This document shows positions 15,001 through 21,800 of a stretch of DNA of 64,000 bases, piece by piece. Each line of letters starts with the position of its first letter. The stretch's first letter is position 1. Under the pieces are notes generated by a model. That model searched no databases and was not told the origin of the DNA. It worked only from the letters and a program-made list of their open reading frames with translations. The stretch is taken from the NCBI GenBank assembly GCA_965242975.1, contig CBDETS010000002.1, positions 558,001 to 622,000 on the forward strand, read 5' to 3'. Made by a program: the position numbers and the translations under genes. The DNA comes from JAPPHA01 sp965242975 (GTDB lineage Bacteria > Pseudomonadota > Alphaproteobacteria > Rhodobacterales > Rhodobacteraceae).

Positions 15001-18000
15001 GGACATTACGGTGGGCAACGGCGCGGCTTCGGCGCTGACCGTGTCCACTGCGGGCACGGTCTGGACGGCGACGGTCACGCCGACGGCGACCGGCACGGTC
15101 ACCGTGGATGTGGCGGCAGGGGCGGCGACGGATGCCGCCGGCAATCTCAGCGCCGCAGCCGCGCAGGCCAGTTCGACCTACACTGCGCCCAACACCGCGC
15201 CGACGGGGGTGAACGGGACGGTGACGACGGATGAGGATACGGCCTACACGTTCACGGCGGCGGATTTCGGGTTTTCCGACGCCGATCCGGGCGACACGCT
15301 GTCGGGCGTGAAGATCACGGCCCTGGAAAGCGCGGGAGCGCTGGCGCTCGACGGCACGGACGTGACGGCGGACCAGGTGATCGCGAAGGCCGACATCGAC
15401 GCCAACAAACTGGCCTTCACACCGGCGGCGGACGCGAACGGGTCGCCTTACGCGACCTTCGGGTTCAAGGTGAATGATGGCAGGGATGACAGCGCGGACG
15501 CCTATACCCTGACCATCAATGTCACTGCGATAAACGATGTCCCGACGGGCAAACCGGCGATCACCGGCACGGCGACGCAGGGCCAAACCCTGACCGCGAC
15601 CGCGGGCGACATCGCCGACCCCGATGGGCTGCCCACGACGCCGTTCCCCACCGGCTATACCTTCCAGTGGAAACGGGGCGGGACCGACATCACCGGGGCG
15701 ATGTCGCAAACCTACGCGCTTGCGCAGGCGGACGTGGGCCAGAGGATCAGCATCGCGGTGGGCTACACAGACGGCAGCGGCACGACGGAGAGCGTGACCT
15801 CCCTGCCGACCCCGACGGTGGCCAACGTCAACGACGCGCCGGTGGTGGCCAACCCCATCCCCGACCAGTCGGCGACGGCGGGAACCGCCTTCAGCTATGC
15901 GTTCCCGGCAGGCACGTTCAGTGATGTCGATTCCGGCGATACGCTGACCTATAGCGCGGCGAAGTCCGACGATGCGGACCTGCCGCCCTGGCTGAGCTTC
16001 ACTCCCGCCACGCGGACCTTCTCGGGTACGCCTGCGGCGGCGGATGCGGGCCTGCTGATGGTGAAGGTGACGGCCAGCGATGGCAATGGGGGAACGGTCT
16101 CCGACACGTTCAACATCGTGGTGAGCAACCCGCTCCCGGAGATCACGATCACGGGCGGGTCCGCTGTTACGGAGGGGATGGGCGCAGAGTTCACGGTGAC
16201 GGCCAGCCCGGCTCCGTCGGCAGATCTGACGGTCAGGCTCACCGTGGCGGACGATGACACGAGCGATTTCGTGGCTTCGACAGATGAGGGCGGCAAGAGC
16301 GTGATCATTCAGTCGGGCACGGCTTCCGCCACATATACGGTCGCTACGACCGCTGACAGCATTGATGAAACGGATGGCGCGGTCAGGGTGACAGTCAAAG
16401 CCGACCCGGCTTATACGCTCGACGGCCCTGTCACTGACACGGTCACCGTCACTGATGACGACGAGGCCGGGGTGGCTGTCACTGAGACGGAGGATGGCAC
16501 CACGGTGAGCGAGGATGGCACGGTCACGGACAGCTATCAGGTGGTGCTGGCGACACAGCCGAGCGCCAATGTGGCGATTGCGGTCACTTCGGACGATACG
16601 GATGCGGCCACGACCGATTCCGATACACTGACCTTCACGCCGGGCAACTGGAACCAGCCGCAGAGTGTGACGGTGACCGGGGCGGATGACGCCGTGGACC
16701 AGAGCGCGGACCGGACGGTCAGTATCAGCCATGTGGCGGCGTCCGAGGACCCCAATTATGAGAGGATCGAGATCGACGGCGTTGATGTGACGGTGCTGGA
16801 CGATGACATGCCTGCCATTGGGTTCGAGGAACCTGTCTCACGAACGCGCGAGACGGCGGGTCAACACGCGATAGCCCTCAGCCTCGATCCGGTTCCGGGC
16901 CAGAATATTACGCTCGCCTACAGCATTGGGGTCGAAAGCACGGCCACGCAAGACAGCGACTTCACCATCGTGAACGCCGGCAGGGTCTCGGTGTTGGCCG
17001 GAGCCAGCCGCGCACTCCTTCCGCTGGGGATCGTAGACGATACCCTGGTCGAAGGGGACGAGACGGTTATCCTGACGCTTGAGAACGGGTCGGACTACAG
17101 CCCGGGAGAGGCGTCGCAGCATGTGCTGACGATCACCGACGACGATAACGCTCTTGCGGAGCGGGTGGTGCGCCCGGCGCTGACGCGGTTCGGGCGCACG
17201 GTGGGCGAGCAGGTTCTGGACGCTGTGACGGATCGGCTCGGAGCGGGCCGCACAGTGGGGTTCGAGGGCCGTCTGGCCGGAGAAGCGCTGCCACGGGTGA
17301 CGCGGGCTCCGGAAGGCTGGCGTCCGGCGGGGACTGCGGAAGACGGCAGCGGGACGCGCGCCCTCGACAGCACGGAAATCGGTTGGGATCAGCCTGGGGC
17401 CGCGCCCGGCTCTCATGGAGATGGGTCCGGAAAGGCTGCGCCTCGGGACCTGAACATTGGCCCGGTGGGCTCCGATGGCGCATCCTTCGAGACGTTCCGG
17501 GCATGGCTCTCCGGGGAGCGTAAGGAGGAGGACACCACCCGTGCCCTCACCGGGACGGATTTTGTCACCGGCACGTCCTTCGCGTTGACGTCGGAGACGG
17601 AGAACGGTGCCGCGCTGGCCTTCTGGGGCCGGGGAGCGCAATCGGGCTTCAGCGGCCGTGCGGGTGATCTCGGCCTGGAGGGCGAGGTGACGAGTTTCAT
17701 GCTGGGGGCGGATCAGGCGCGCGACCACTGGCTGTTCGGTCTGATGCTGTCGCGGAGCCGGGGCGAGATCGACTACAGTTTGGGCGAGGCGTCCGGCGAG
17801 ATGGAGACGGACCTGACGGCGCTGGTGCCCTATATGGGCTGGGATGTAAGCGATCGTCTGTCGGTCTGGGGGGCTGCGGGTCTGGGCTCCGGCGACATGA
17901 GGCTGAGGCCGGAAGATGGCTCGGAGTTCAGGACGGATATCGACTGGGGCATGGCGGCGGCGGGCGCTGACGGGGCGTTGGGGTCGGTCGCGGCGCTTGG

Positions 18001-18817
18001 CGGCGCGGAACTGCGGTGGCTGGCGGATGCGCTGTGGACCCGGACCACATCGGATGCGGTGCCCGGCCTTGAGGCAACGTCTGGCTCGACCACGCGGCTG
18101 CGGCTGGGGCTGGAAAGCCGCTGGGAGCGTGCGCTGGCCTCCGGGGCGACGGTGACGCCGCGCCTGGAGATCGGGCTGCGTCACGATGGCGGTGATGCGG
18201 AGACCGGGTTCGGGCTGGAGATCGGCGGCGGTGTGGAGATCGAGGATCCGGCGCGGGGCCTGTCGCTGGGGCTGGAGGGGCGCACGCTGGCGCTGCATCA
18301 GGACGGGAACTTCGAGAACTGGGGTCTGTCCTTCGAGCTGGATTACGATCCGACACCGGAGAGCAAGCGCGGGTTCTTGGCCTCGGTTAGCCGGTCCTTA
18401 GGTGGCCCGTCCTCGGGCGGCATGGCCGCGCTGTTCGGCCCGCAGGCTCTGCCCAAACTCGATGAAACGGAAGCTGCGGGGCGTCTGAGCCTGGAACTGG
18501 CCTATGGCCTGCCATTGAAGAACTGGCGCCACGGGATGGTGGGCAGCCCCTATACGCGCCTCGGGGGAGATACACTCATAGATGAGTTGCGCCTCGGCTA
18601 CCGGGTCGAGCCCGATGTGGAGACCGCCGCGCGGCTCAGCTTCGACTATTGGGTGGAACCCGATCTCGGGGCGCAGGACGGGACCGGCACCGAACTCGGG
18701 GTCAACCTGGAATGGGACGGGGACGGCACACCGCTGCGGCCCGCCACCCTGATACACCTGCGCGGCAGCGCGGAAAACGGCGCTGAGGCCGAACTGGGGC
18801 TTGAATGGGAATGGTGA
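2..18817 (+). CDS. Giant Calx-beta/Ig-like/FN3 autotransporter adhesin, 5' partial
   Basis: Predicted outer-membrane autotransporter with a very long extracellular passenger. The reading frame is open back to base 2. The first possible in-window start (TTG at 44) lies inside a conserved-looking motif (NIRQPDAGYSS then NDYAQGF), so the true start is upstream and the signal peptide is missing. Order of parts: N-terminal domain to about base 480; Calx-beta domain; Ig-like domains (the TSPTNANSLTWRVTF type, about 900-1,860 and again 14,570-15,180); more Calx-beta; one FN3 domain (about 3,670-3,970); cadherin-like domains (about 4,000-5,290 and 15,190-16,130); three arrays of 348-bp Calx-beta units; a pre-barrel linker (about 17,155-17,530); and a C-terminal beta-barrel of roughly 400 aa ending in Trp (LGLEWEW). 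Acidic DDD and DDDE motifs at unit ends suggest Ca2+ binding. A role in adhesion is inferred from the family. It ends 7 bases before the SNF2 gene. Confidence 0.9.
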   Translation: MVKNIRQPDAGYSSLQNDYAQGFMTGGNGTGYTLNSAEVAFLRLGTLTDFSKLEVTVRTSASGRPGDVVATLANSGSQGRRAIFTAPKGGVKLSANTRYFLVLDVTGKVDNSRLAYTLSDKEDPGAAPGWSIDDGSLFRASGIQWSTVQGGYARKIRLRGFANPQEHGKPTALTLSVDADTGAEGVQTSLVEEDGSKTVRVTATLDGPATFAEPKTVTIAVGAVDDSATESTDYQEVANQRITIPVGQSSASVEFQITPVDDNLYEGSETISIAGTLTDVVVRPAAILLTDEADDAPEPTVVSIERYNPATSPTNANSLTWRVTFDEAVVNVDAGDFTLTGPNAGTTLTVSTVTGKEATTWDITASSGNLATFDGPVMLSFAADQNIQDNDGTPLSATTPRGTNENSYVVDNTAPTVTSVARQSPSTSPTNANSLTWRVTFGEAVNVAASDFMVTGTDAVLSAMPVGHAGTTVDVTVSGGNLASLNGPVTLGFATDQYIQDKAGNVLDTTTTPSPNDATYDLDNAPPTVAVSGLSGTLSGPVTATFTFSETVSGFAQEDITVGNGAVSDFTVSIAGMVWTALITPTADGTVTVDVGAGAAMDAAGNPNPAATQASAAYTAVPGIALIPRSLSVAEAGGKDTYTVVLNTQPTHAVTVTVTSADASTATVKKVGGGAGASQTLTFTTSNWNTAQTVTVTGVDDAVDNQGDKRTVSISHAARSTDTNYTIADAGSVTVTVTDDEDIPTALTLTLDAGTGTTGSLLRLAENVGTKTVRVTATLDGPATFAEPKTVPIAVGAVDDSATESTDYQEVANQSITIPAGQSSASVEFQITPVDDSLYEGPETISIVGTLAYVKVTHAAIRLTDDETKPTATLALLPSSIGEGQTATVTATLSNAVGAELTLTVAAAAGAGTAAEDFTLTGTTLTIAAGETASTGMVTIAATDDDVDTPSKAVTVSATVGGGRGVAAPEDVTLTITDDDATVVTLAGTTGDVTEGGTKDFTVTLGRGLVAGESLVVPLSFSGAATPGTDYTVTGTTATGVSYANLNSGGATVTFTGPETGVTAPTATLTLSAAGDSDEAEVDETVTIDLGNLDGDSGTNLGGGAAGSGSVSFSITNVDNAPTVTVDIPGGRRLARAAITGPVTATITFSEPVTGFAADDLIVTRGVASGFTETMSGTTWTVRLTPTRNGSSMILTIPAGAAVDASNNPSARGFDDVLYLAKPDAPTNFDATPGDGLVTLAWDRPANIPLQSRQAALTRYEYRSAPSGSGYGSWTNLTVGDDAIDADGNARVVITGLTNGTEHFFQVRAVNKVGTGPSAGNRATPVADLNTAPIAADGRVRTREDTSYTFDADDFGFSDPDAGDALASVKITTLPDAGTFAPIDGAAVTAGQVIAAADIGKLIFTPAANGNNATRTAYNMTAYATFGFKVNDGEDDSADAYTMTVSVIPVNDAPMVDNEIPDRTATTGTAFSYAFPANTFSDVDGNTLIYKATQGDGTDLPTWLSFDANTRTFSGTPATADVGTLPIKVIASDGNGGTVSDTFDITISASNANTAPTGTDRTVTTDEDTAYTFTAADFGFSDADPGDTLSGVKITALESAGALALDGTDVTADQVIAKADIDANKLTFTPAADANGSPYATFGFKVNDGTDDSADAYTLTINVSAVNDAPTVATVIPDQMATAGTAFSYAFPAGTFSDVDSGDTLTYRAAKSDETDLPAWLSFTRATRTFSGTPADAGTLMVKVTASDGNGGTVSDTFTLTVNNPLPEITVTGGSAVTEGTGAEFTVTASPAPSADLTVRLTVADDDTSDFVASTNEGDKSVIIQSGTASATYTVATTADSIDEADGAVRVTVKADPAYTLDGPVTDTVSVSDDDEAALVFAQAADPLEVSEGGSAAYTVALATQPTATVTVTLTQPANTDVTVDTNTVTNGNQTTLSFTTVNWNAPQQVTVAAAQDVDAAVDSADILHSASGGGYASVTGTVSVTVTDDDEAALVFAQAADPLEVSEGGSAAYTVALATQPTGTVTVTLTQPTNTDVTVDTNTVTNGNQTTLSFTTVNWNAPQTVTVAAAQDVDAAVDSAAILHSASGGGYASVTGTVSVTVSDDDAPAVPGISLSENLLAVNEGGTATYTMVLDSAPTHDVTVTVEVLSSVDPAAITVDTDTMVKGNQNTLTFTPATWNQPQTVTVTGVDDDFAGKYVLSLDLTHAAGSQDAAYNEIAIASVGVTVSDKDPATPTVTIEGPLLPVTEGGDAVFTVTADPAPTGDLTVSLSVADVAGSDFLASGDEGDKTVTIPGEQTAADFTVATVADGIDEPSGLVSVAVVPGSDYAVDRSIPPFFFTGFSFVEDDDATAVTLTVPDTSADEGDASDRAAIKLTLKRGLVTDESLTVPLQFSGGALGTAFTLALSGSPNGVTLDANTGVVTFTGGDPVSAKGARVLLIASDDDDAVSERVTVTIPASDTGSAPVLGATGLGGGATGSGSGVITLTDDDEAALVFAQAADPLEVSEGGSATYTVALATQPTATVTVTLTQPTNTDVTVDTDTITIGNQTTLSFTTANWNAPQTVTVAAAQDVDAAVDSADILHSASGGGYASVTGTVSVTVTDDDEAALVFAQAADPLEVSEGGSAAYTVALATQPTGTVTVTLTQPTNTDVTVDTDTITIGNQTTLSFTTVNWNAPQTVTAAAAQDDDAAVDSADILHSASGGGYASVTGTVSVTVTDDDEAALVFAQAADPLEVSEGGSAAYTVALATQPTGTVTVTLTQPTNTDVTVDTDTVTSNNQTTLSFTTVNWNAPQQVTVAAAQDVDAAVDSADILHSASGGGYASVTGTVSVTVTDDDEAALVFAQGTDPLEVSEGGSATYTVALATQPTATVTVTLTQPTNTDVTVDTDTITIGNQTTLSFTTANWNAPQTVTVAAAQDVDAAGDSADILHSASGGGYGSVTGTVSVTVTDDDEAALVFAQAADPLEVSEGGSATYTVALATQPTATVTVTLTQPTNTDVTVDTDTITIGNQTTLSFTTANWNQPQTVTVAAAQDVDTADDSAVISHSASGGDYGSVTGTVSVTVTDDDNVFDIVLSRSSLGVGEGQSVTYTVRLEGSQQPTHNVTVSVTSEDTGVATVSTANGDGTLIFTPSDFQNAQTVTVTGVDDSLAQSSPRMVDLSHSATSTDPAYNTIPDKEIAVSVSDTALPVVTFAAETVTVEEGETGSFVVTRTGDTSAALTVLLDVSIIEDDAETVQLITEEQTGHQELIIPAEQSSATYVVQTVDDAYVEPTGFAKLALRGADTYLPGKTDTAFLESLDNDDSPAVTISGGAAVVEGTSAVFTLSTDIAKPFDLTINLSVADDGTSDFVAGGNEGDKTVTIPANQTSATYTVATEADSTDEANGVVSVTVANGVQYFPGTPDMASVTVQDDDGTVVPVLSVAAKAFKGQSLKEGQIAYEEVAGSAEFIASLTPSGSSSLTVCVRVTETIEDRVSSLNEGIRTLSIPANSGDYGFQVPWADNATDEADSVVTVEAVAPETAGCSASAGAYTVSASEASDRVRIVDDEATTASLVRDGTGAVDEGDTITFELGFDRALVAGEKIVAPFSISGMGVTTSDFTLSLKSGDGINTGVSLSGETTLMPQLTFSGAGAGPAVLELVPVMDDTAESGGSETFAIQLGRDTSLSVGSNLGGGVARHGTNNGFTVMVNDLVTPEITITGGSAVTEGTGAEFTVTASPAPSADLTVRLTVADDDTSDFVAPTDEGDKSVIIQSGTASATYTVATTADSIDEANGAVRVTVKADPAYTLDGPVTDTVSVSDDDEAALVFAQAADPLEVSEGGSAAYTVALATQPTATVTVTLTQPANTDVTVDTNTVTNGNQTTLSFTTVNWNAPQQVTVAAAQDVDAAVDSADILHSASGGGYASVTGTVSVTVTDDDEAALVFAQAADPLEVSEGGSAAYTVALATQPTGTVTVTLTQPTNTDVTVDTNTVTNGNQTTLSFTTVNWNAPQTVTVAAAQDVDAAVDSADILHSASGGGYASVTGTVSVTVTDDDEAALVFAQAADPLEVSEGGSAAYTVALATQPTGTVTVTLTQPTNTDVTVDTNTVTNGNQTTLSFTTVNWNAPQQVTVAAAQDVDAAVDSADILHSASGGGYASVTGTVSVTVTDDDEAALVFAQAADPLEVSEGGSAAYTVALATQPTGTVTVTLTQPTNTDVTVDTNTVTNGNQTTLSFTTVNWNAPQQVTVAAAQDVDAAVDSADILHSASGGGYASVTGTVSVTVTDDDEAALVFAQAADPLEVSEGGSAAYTVALATQPTGTVTVTLTQPTNTDVTVDTNTVTNGNQTTLSFTTVNWNAPQQVTVAAAQDVDAAVDSADILHSASGGGYASVTGTVSVTVTDDDEAALVFAQAADPLEVSEGGSAAYTVALATQPTGTVTVTLTQPTNTDVTVDTNTVTNGNQTTLSFTTVNWNAPQQVTVAAAQDVDAAVDSADILHSASGGGYASVTGTVSVTVTDDDEAALVFAQAADPLEVSEGGSATYTVALATQPTATVTVTLTQPTNTDVTVDTDTITIGNQTTLSFTTANWNAPQTVTVAAAQDVDAAVDSADILHSASGGGYASVTGTVSVTVTDDDEAALVFAQAADPLEVSEGGSAAYTVALATQPTGTVTVTLTQPNNTDVTVDTDTVTSNNQTTLSFTTVNWNAPQTVTVAAAQDVDAAVDSADILHSASGGGYASVTGTVSVTVTDDDEAALVFAQAADPLEVSEGGSAAYTVALATQPTGTVTVTLTQPTNTDVTVDTNTVTNGNQTTLSFTTVNWNAPQTVTVAAAQDVDAAVDSADILHSASGGGYASVTGTVSVTVTDDDEAPTDTTAPTVTSIARQVPLTSPTNANSLTWRVTFDEAVVNVDAGDFEITGTTATLAVAQGSDATIWDVTASGGDLENLNGMVTLGFASDQNITDRAGNGLDTTATPSPNDNSYEVDKTAPRVAVSGVPAASTAAFDVTFTFDETVTGFDVGDITVGNGAASALTVSTAGTVWTATVTPTATGTVTVDVAAGAATDAAGNLSAAAAQASSTYTAPNTAPTGVNGTVTTDEDTAYTFTAADFGFSDADPGDTLSGVKITALESAGALALDGTDVTADQVIAKADIDANKLAFTPAADANGSPYATFGFKVNDGRDDSADAYTLTINVTAINDVPTGKPAITGTATQGQTLTATAGDIADPDGLPTTPFPTGYTFQWKRGGTDITGAMSQTYALAQADVGQRISIAVGYTDGSGTTESVTSLPTPTVANVNDAPVVANPIPDQSATAGTAFSYAFPAGTFSDVDSGDTLTYSAAKSDDADLPPWLSFTPATRTFSGTPAAADAGLLMVKVTASDGNGGTVSDTFNIVVSNPLPEITITGGSAVTEGMGAEFTVTASPAPSADLTVRLTVADDDTSDFVASTDEGGKSVIIQSGTASATYTVATTADSIDETDGAVRVTVKADPAYTLDGPVTDTVTVTDDDEAGVAVTETEDGTTVSEDGTVTDSYQVVLATQPSANVAIAVTSDDTDAATTDSDTLTFTPGNWNQPQSVTVTGADDAVDQSADRTVSISHVAASEDPNYERIEIDGVDVTVLDDDMPAIGFEEPVSRTRETAGQHAIALSLDPVPGQNITLAYSIGVESTATQDSDFTIVNAGRVSVLAGASRALLPLGIVDDTLVEGDETVILTLENGSDYSPGEASQHVLTITDDDNALAERVVRPALTRFGRTVGEQVLDAVTDRLGAGRTVGFEGRLAGEALPRVTRAPEGWRPAGTAEDGSGTRALDSTEIGWDQPGAAPGSHGDGSGKAAPRDLNIGPVGSDGASFETFRAWLSGERKEEDTTRALTGTDFVTGTSFALTSETENGAALAFWGRGAQSGFSGRAGDLGLEGEVTSFMLGADQARDHWLFGLMLSRSRGEIDYSLGEASGEMETDLTALVPYMGWDVSDRLSVWGAAGLGSGDMRLRPEDGSEFRTDIDWGMAAAGADGALGSVAALGGAELRWLADALWTRTTSDAVPGLEATSGSTTRLRLGLESRWERALASGATVTPRLEIGLRHDGGDAETGFGLEIGGGVEIEDPARGLSLGLEGRTLALHQDGNFENWGLSFELDYDPTPESKRGFLASVSRSLGGPSSGGMAALFGPQALPKLDETEAAGRLSLELAYGLPLKNWRHGMVGSPYTRLGGDTLIDELRLGYRVEPDVETAARLSFDYWVEPDLGAQDGTGTELGVNLEWDGDGTPLRPATLIHLRGSAENGAEAELGLEWEW
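5300..5626 (+). repeat. 327-bp Calx-beta module, copy 1 of 3
   Basis: A 109-codon module beginning PEITVTGGSAVTEG and ending with DDD, directly before array 1. Near-identical copies lie at 11087-11413 (before array 3) and 16136-16462 (after the last cadherin-like domain). The three copies differ by scattered single bases. Confidence 0.9.
5627..6322 (+). repeat. 348-bp Calx-beta repeat array 1 (2 units)
   Basis: Two tandem in-frame units (5627-5974 and 5975-6322), each 116 aa, starting EAALVFAQ and ending with a DDD acidic motif. Both carry the NTVTNGN sequence variant; the first has APQQV and the second APQTV in the second half. This pair, together with the 327-bp module in front of it, reappears at 11,087-12,109. 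Confidence 0.95.
7475..9214 (+). repeat. 348-bp Calx-beta repeat array 2 (5 units)
   Basis: Five tandem units starting at 7475, 7823, 8171, 8519 and 8867, each exactly 348 bp. Four carry the DTITIGN variant and the third carries DTVTSNN. The last unit is the most diverged (NQPQTV, then DTADDSAVISHS). The units differ by few bases, so the array has probably expanded or been homogenised recently. Confidence 0.95.
11087..11413 (+). repeat. 327-bp Calx-beta module, copy 2 of 3
   Basis: Second copy of the module at 5300-5626, again directly followed by an NTVTNGN/APQQV unit and then an NTVTNGN/APQTV unit. The duplicated block is therefore about 1 kb (module plus two units), not only the module. 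Confidence 0.9.
11414..14545 (+). repeat. 348-bp Calx-beta repeat array 3 (9 units)
   Basis: Nine exact 348-bp units (3,132 bp) starting at 11414, 11762, 12110, 12458, 12806, 13154, 13502, 13850 and 14198. Units 1-6 and 9 carry the NTVTNGN variant, unit 7 DTITIGN and unit 8 DTVTSNN. Units 3-6 are nearly identical at DNA level, differing at only a few codons such as gatgac versus gatgat. The order DTITIGN then DTVTSNN resembles part of array 2, as expected from unequal crossing-over or gene conversion between arrays. Confidence 0.95.
16136..16462 (+). repeat. 327-bp Calx-beta module, copy 3 of 3
   Basis: Third copy of the module. It is preceded by a cadherin-like segment (about 15,190-16,130) that also resembles the segment before copy 1 (about 4,650-5,290), with an extra Ig-like domain inserted. 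It is not followed by 348-bp units. Confidence 0.9.
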
Positions 18818-18824
18818 CGTGCTG

Positions 18825-21800
18825 ATGAGGAAACCGGATATCGCCAGTGTGATCGGCAATGCCGCCTATGTGCAGCGAGGAGTTTCCTATTTTCACGGTC
18901 GGAAAGTTCTCTCCGTGCAGAGACGGGACAGCGGTTTGATCATTGGCAAGGTTCAGGGCTCCAGAGGTCAAATCTACCATGTTGAGGTGACTGTGCGTGC
19001 GAACGGAAGTGGTCGCTTATCCGGTGTCGAGGGCAATTGCAGTTGCCCGGTGGGATATAACTGCAAGCATGTCGTGGCGGTCCTGCTCGAAGCCGCCCGG
19101 AAACTTGCGGAGCCAATCTTTCCGTCGCTCCCCACAGAGTACACCCAAGCTGCCGCCTCTGGACCGGTAGAGCCTCGGTTGCCCGAAGCGATTGCGTCCT
19201 GGTTGAGCAAACTGGAAGCGGAGCAAGATGTGCCGAGCCCCACGCCCGCGAAGTTGTCCCAGGGCACGTCTAAAGACGCGATATTCTATGTGTTTCAACT
19301 GGACACATATGGAAAGGCTGAAATCGTCCCTCACAAAGGCTACGTGAAGAAGGACGGGAGCCTGGGAAAAAACGTCCGCAAGTTCGACATCGGTTACGAC
19401 ACTCCACGTCCGGGGTCAGGTGCCACGCAATACGATGCGATCATACTGGCTCAGCTGCGTTACTTTTATACCGGCGGCTATGCAAAGACGTACACTTGGC
19501 CGTCCGGGGAAACATTGACTTTGTTCCTGAAGCAGATTGTAGCGACAGGCCGCGCCCGGGCGGTTGATATCAGAGGTCCCGCGCTGACATGGGCGGATCC
19601 AAAAAAGATCGAGTGCGATTGGCATCTTGATGAGTGCGGTGAACAGAGGCTGAAATTCAGCGACAAAACCGGGCGTGACCTTACGGTGCTGCCTTTCCCG
19701 AGGCCCGTCTATATCGATGGGCGGGATGGGTTGATCGGTTTTGCCGAAAGCGATCTTCCGCCCGATACCGTTGCCATGTTGACCAACGCTCCACCTTTGC
19801 CTGCGGAAGCCGTTGTTTCCGTGACCGAAAGCCTTGCGCGTCACATGGGCTCTTCGGTCCCGCCCCCGAAACCGGTGCCTTACGAAGAGCGAACAGATCT
19901 CGCACCCTCAGTCACACTGACATTGTTTGGAGTGGAGCGATACGAAAGCCAGCGGGCTTCTTACTGGGAAAAAGCGGAGAAGGTGAAGGTCATTCACCCC
20001 TGCATTCGCGCCGAAATCGGGTATGAAACCAGCGATCAGCGGCTGGTTCCGGGGGAAGGGTCCTATATTCGACAGGTGGGTGAGGATGGGTTGATGATCA
20101 TCCGGCGCAACCTTGACGCCGAGAAAATGCTATTTGCAAAACTGGAATCGACGGCAGGTGAGTTCGAAGGGTATCCACCCGGCTATGCTTACATAGAGGG
20201 AAGACGTCCAAAGGAGATGAAGACGGCGCAAATCGTTTTCCCGTCCGTTCTGTCGTCGGGGGACCGGTCCGACTCGGATGTTTTCTCCTTCACGGTGGAA
20301 GGTTTGCCGCGATTGCAGGGTCTCGGGTGGAACATCGAAGTCGACCCGACTTGGCCGATTCGTCTTTACCCGGGTGAAGTGCATTTCCAGACTGTATTGG
20401 AACCATTGGAAAACGACTGGTTTTCTTTGGGCTTGAAACTGGACGTGGATGGAACGCACCTGGATCTGACAGACACTATCCTGCAGATTGTAGCCACCCT
20501 TCCCATTGATGATTTTGGCGACCTCGTCGAAGGCTTTGAACTCAAGGAATTCCTGTCGGCGTCCACCTTCTACAAATTGCTCCCCGACGGAACCATGGTC
20601 CCGCTTCCGGGTCTTAAGTTGCTCGGATTCATCGAAGCCTTTCTCGAAGTACAGGGGATTTTGCGGTTCCACACCGCCGATGCCGCGCGCGCGACGGTCC
20701 TGGCGAAAGCCTTGGACGGATGTGGCGCACCCTGGGAAGGCGGTTCGGAAATCCTGGAACTCGGCCAGCGCCTGCGGTGCCTGTCGGAACCGTCGAACGA
20801 GACTTTGCCCGTATCCCTGAAAGCGGATCTTCGTCCCTATCAGAAACAGGGATATGGCTGGCTCAAGGCTCTGACGGAGAGCGGGTTCGGAGGCATTCTG
20901 GCAGACGATATGGGGCTTGGAAAAACGGTCCAGACATTGGCGCTTTTAGCCAACCATCATCTCGATAACAAAACCGACCGTCCCAGCCTTCTCGTCGTCC
21001 CCACCAGTCTCATCAGCAACTGGCAGAGCGAAGCCGAACGATTTACCCCCGATCTGAGACTCTTGTCTTTGCATGGACCGGGCCGACATGACCGGTTTGC
21101 TGAAATCAATGCACATGATCTTGTCATTACGACATACCCGCTCATCAATCGTGATCACGAAGCGCTTTTTTCCCATGAGTTCGAATTGGCCATTCTGGAC
21201 GAGGCGCAAGCGGTCAAGAACCCGGCCGCTTCGGTGGCCAAGCGCATCCGGCACATCAAGGCGCGTCAACGTCTTGCGCTGACCGGAACACCGATGGAAA
21301 ACAACCTGATGGAACTATGGACCCTTTTTGATTGGCTCATTCCCGGCTTCCTGGGCGACAGAAAAGGATTTGGATCGGAATATCGCAAACCGATCGAACG
21401 CAAGGGGGACAAGGCGCGCCAACGTCTCTTGTCTTCCCGGGTCCGACCTTTTCTGTTGAGGCGCACCAAGGATGAAGTGGTTCAGGATTTGCCTCCCAAG
21501 ACGATAATGGATGAATCCATAGTGCTGGCAGGTAAGCAGGCCGCGCTCTATGAAAGTGTGCGCAGTGCGATGGATGCCCGTGTTCGCGCCGCGGTTAAAG
21601 AAAAAGGCCTCGCGGGGTCGCGCATTACGGTCCTCGACGCTCTCCTGAAACTCCGACAGGTCTGTTGCGACCCCAGGCTGGTCAAACTTGATGCGGCGAC
21701 CAAGGTGAAGGAAAGCGCCAAACGTGATCGTCTGAACGAGATACTCGAAGAACTCATGCGCGAAAACCGCAAGGTTCTGGTATTTTCCCAATTTGTAGAG

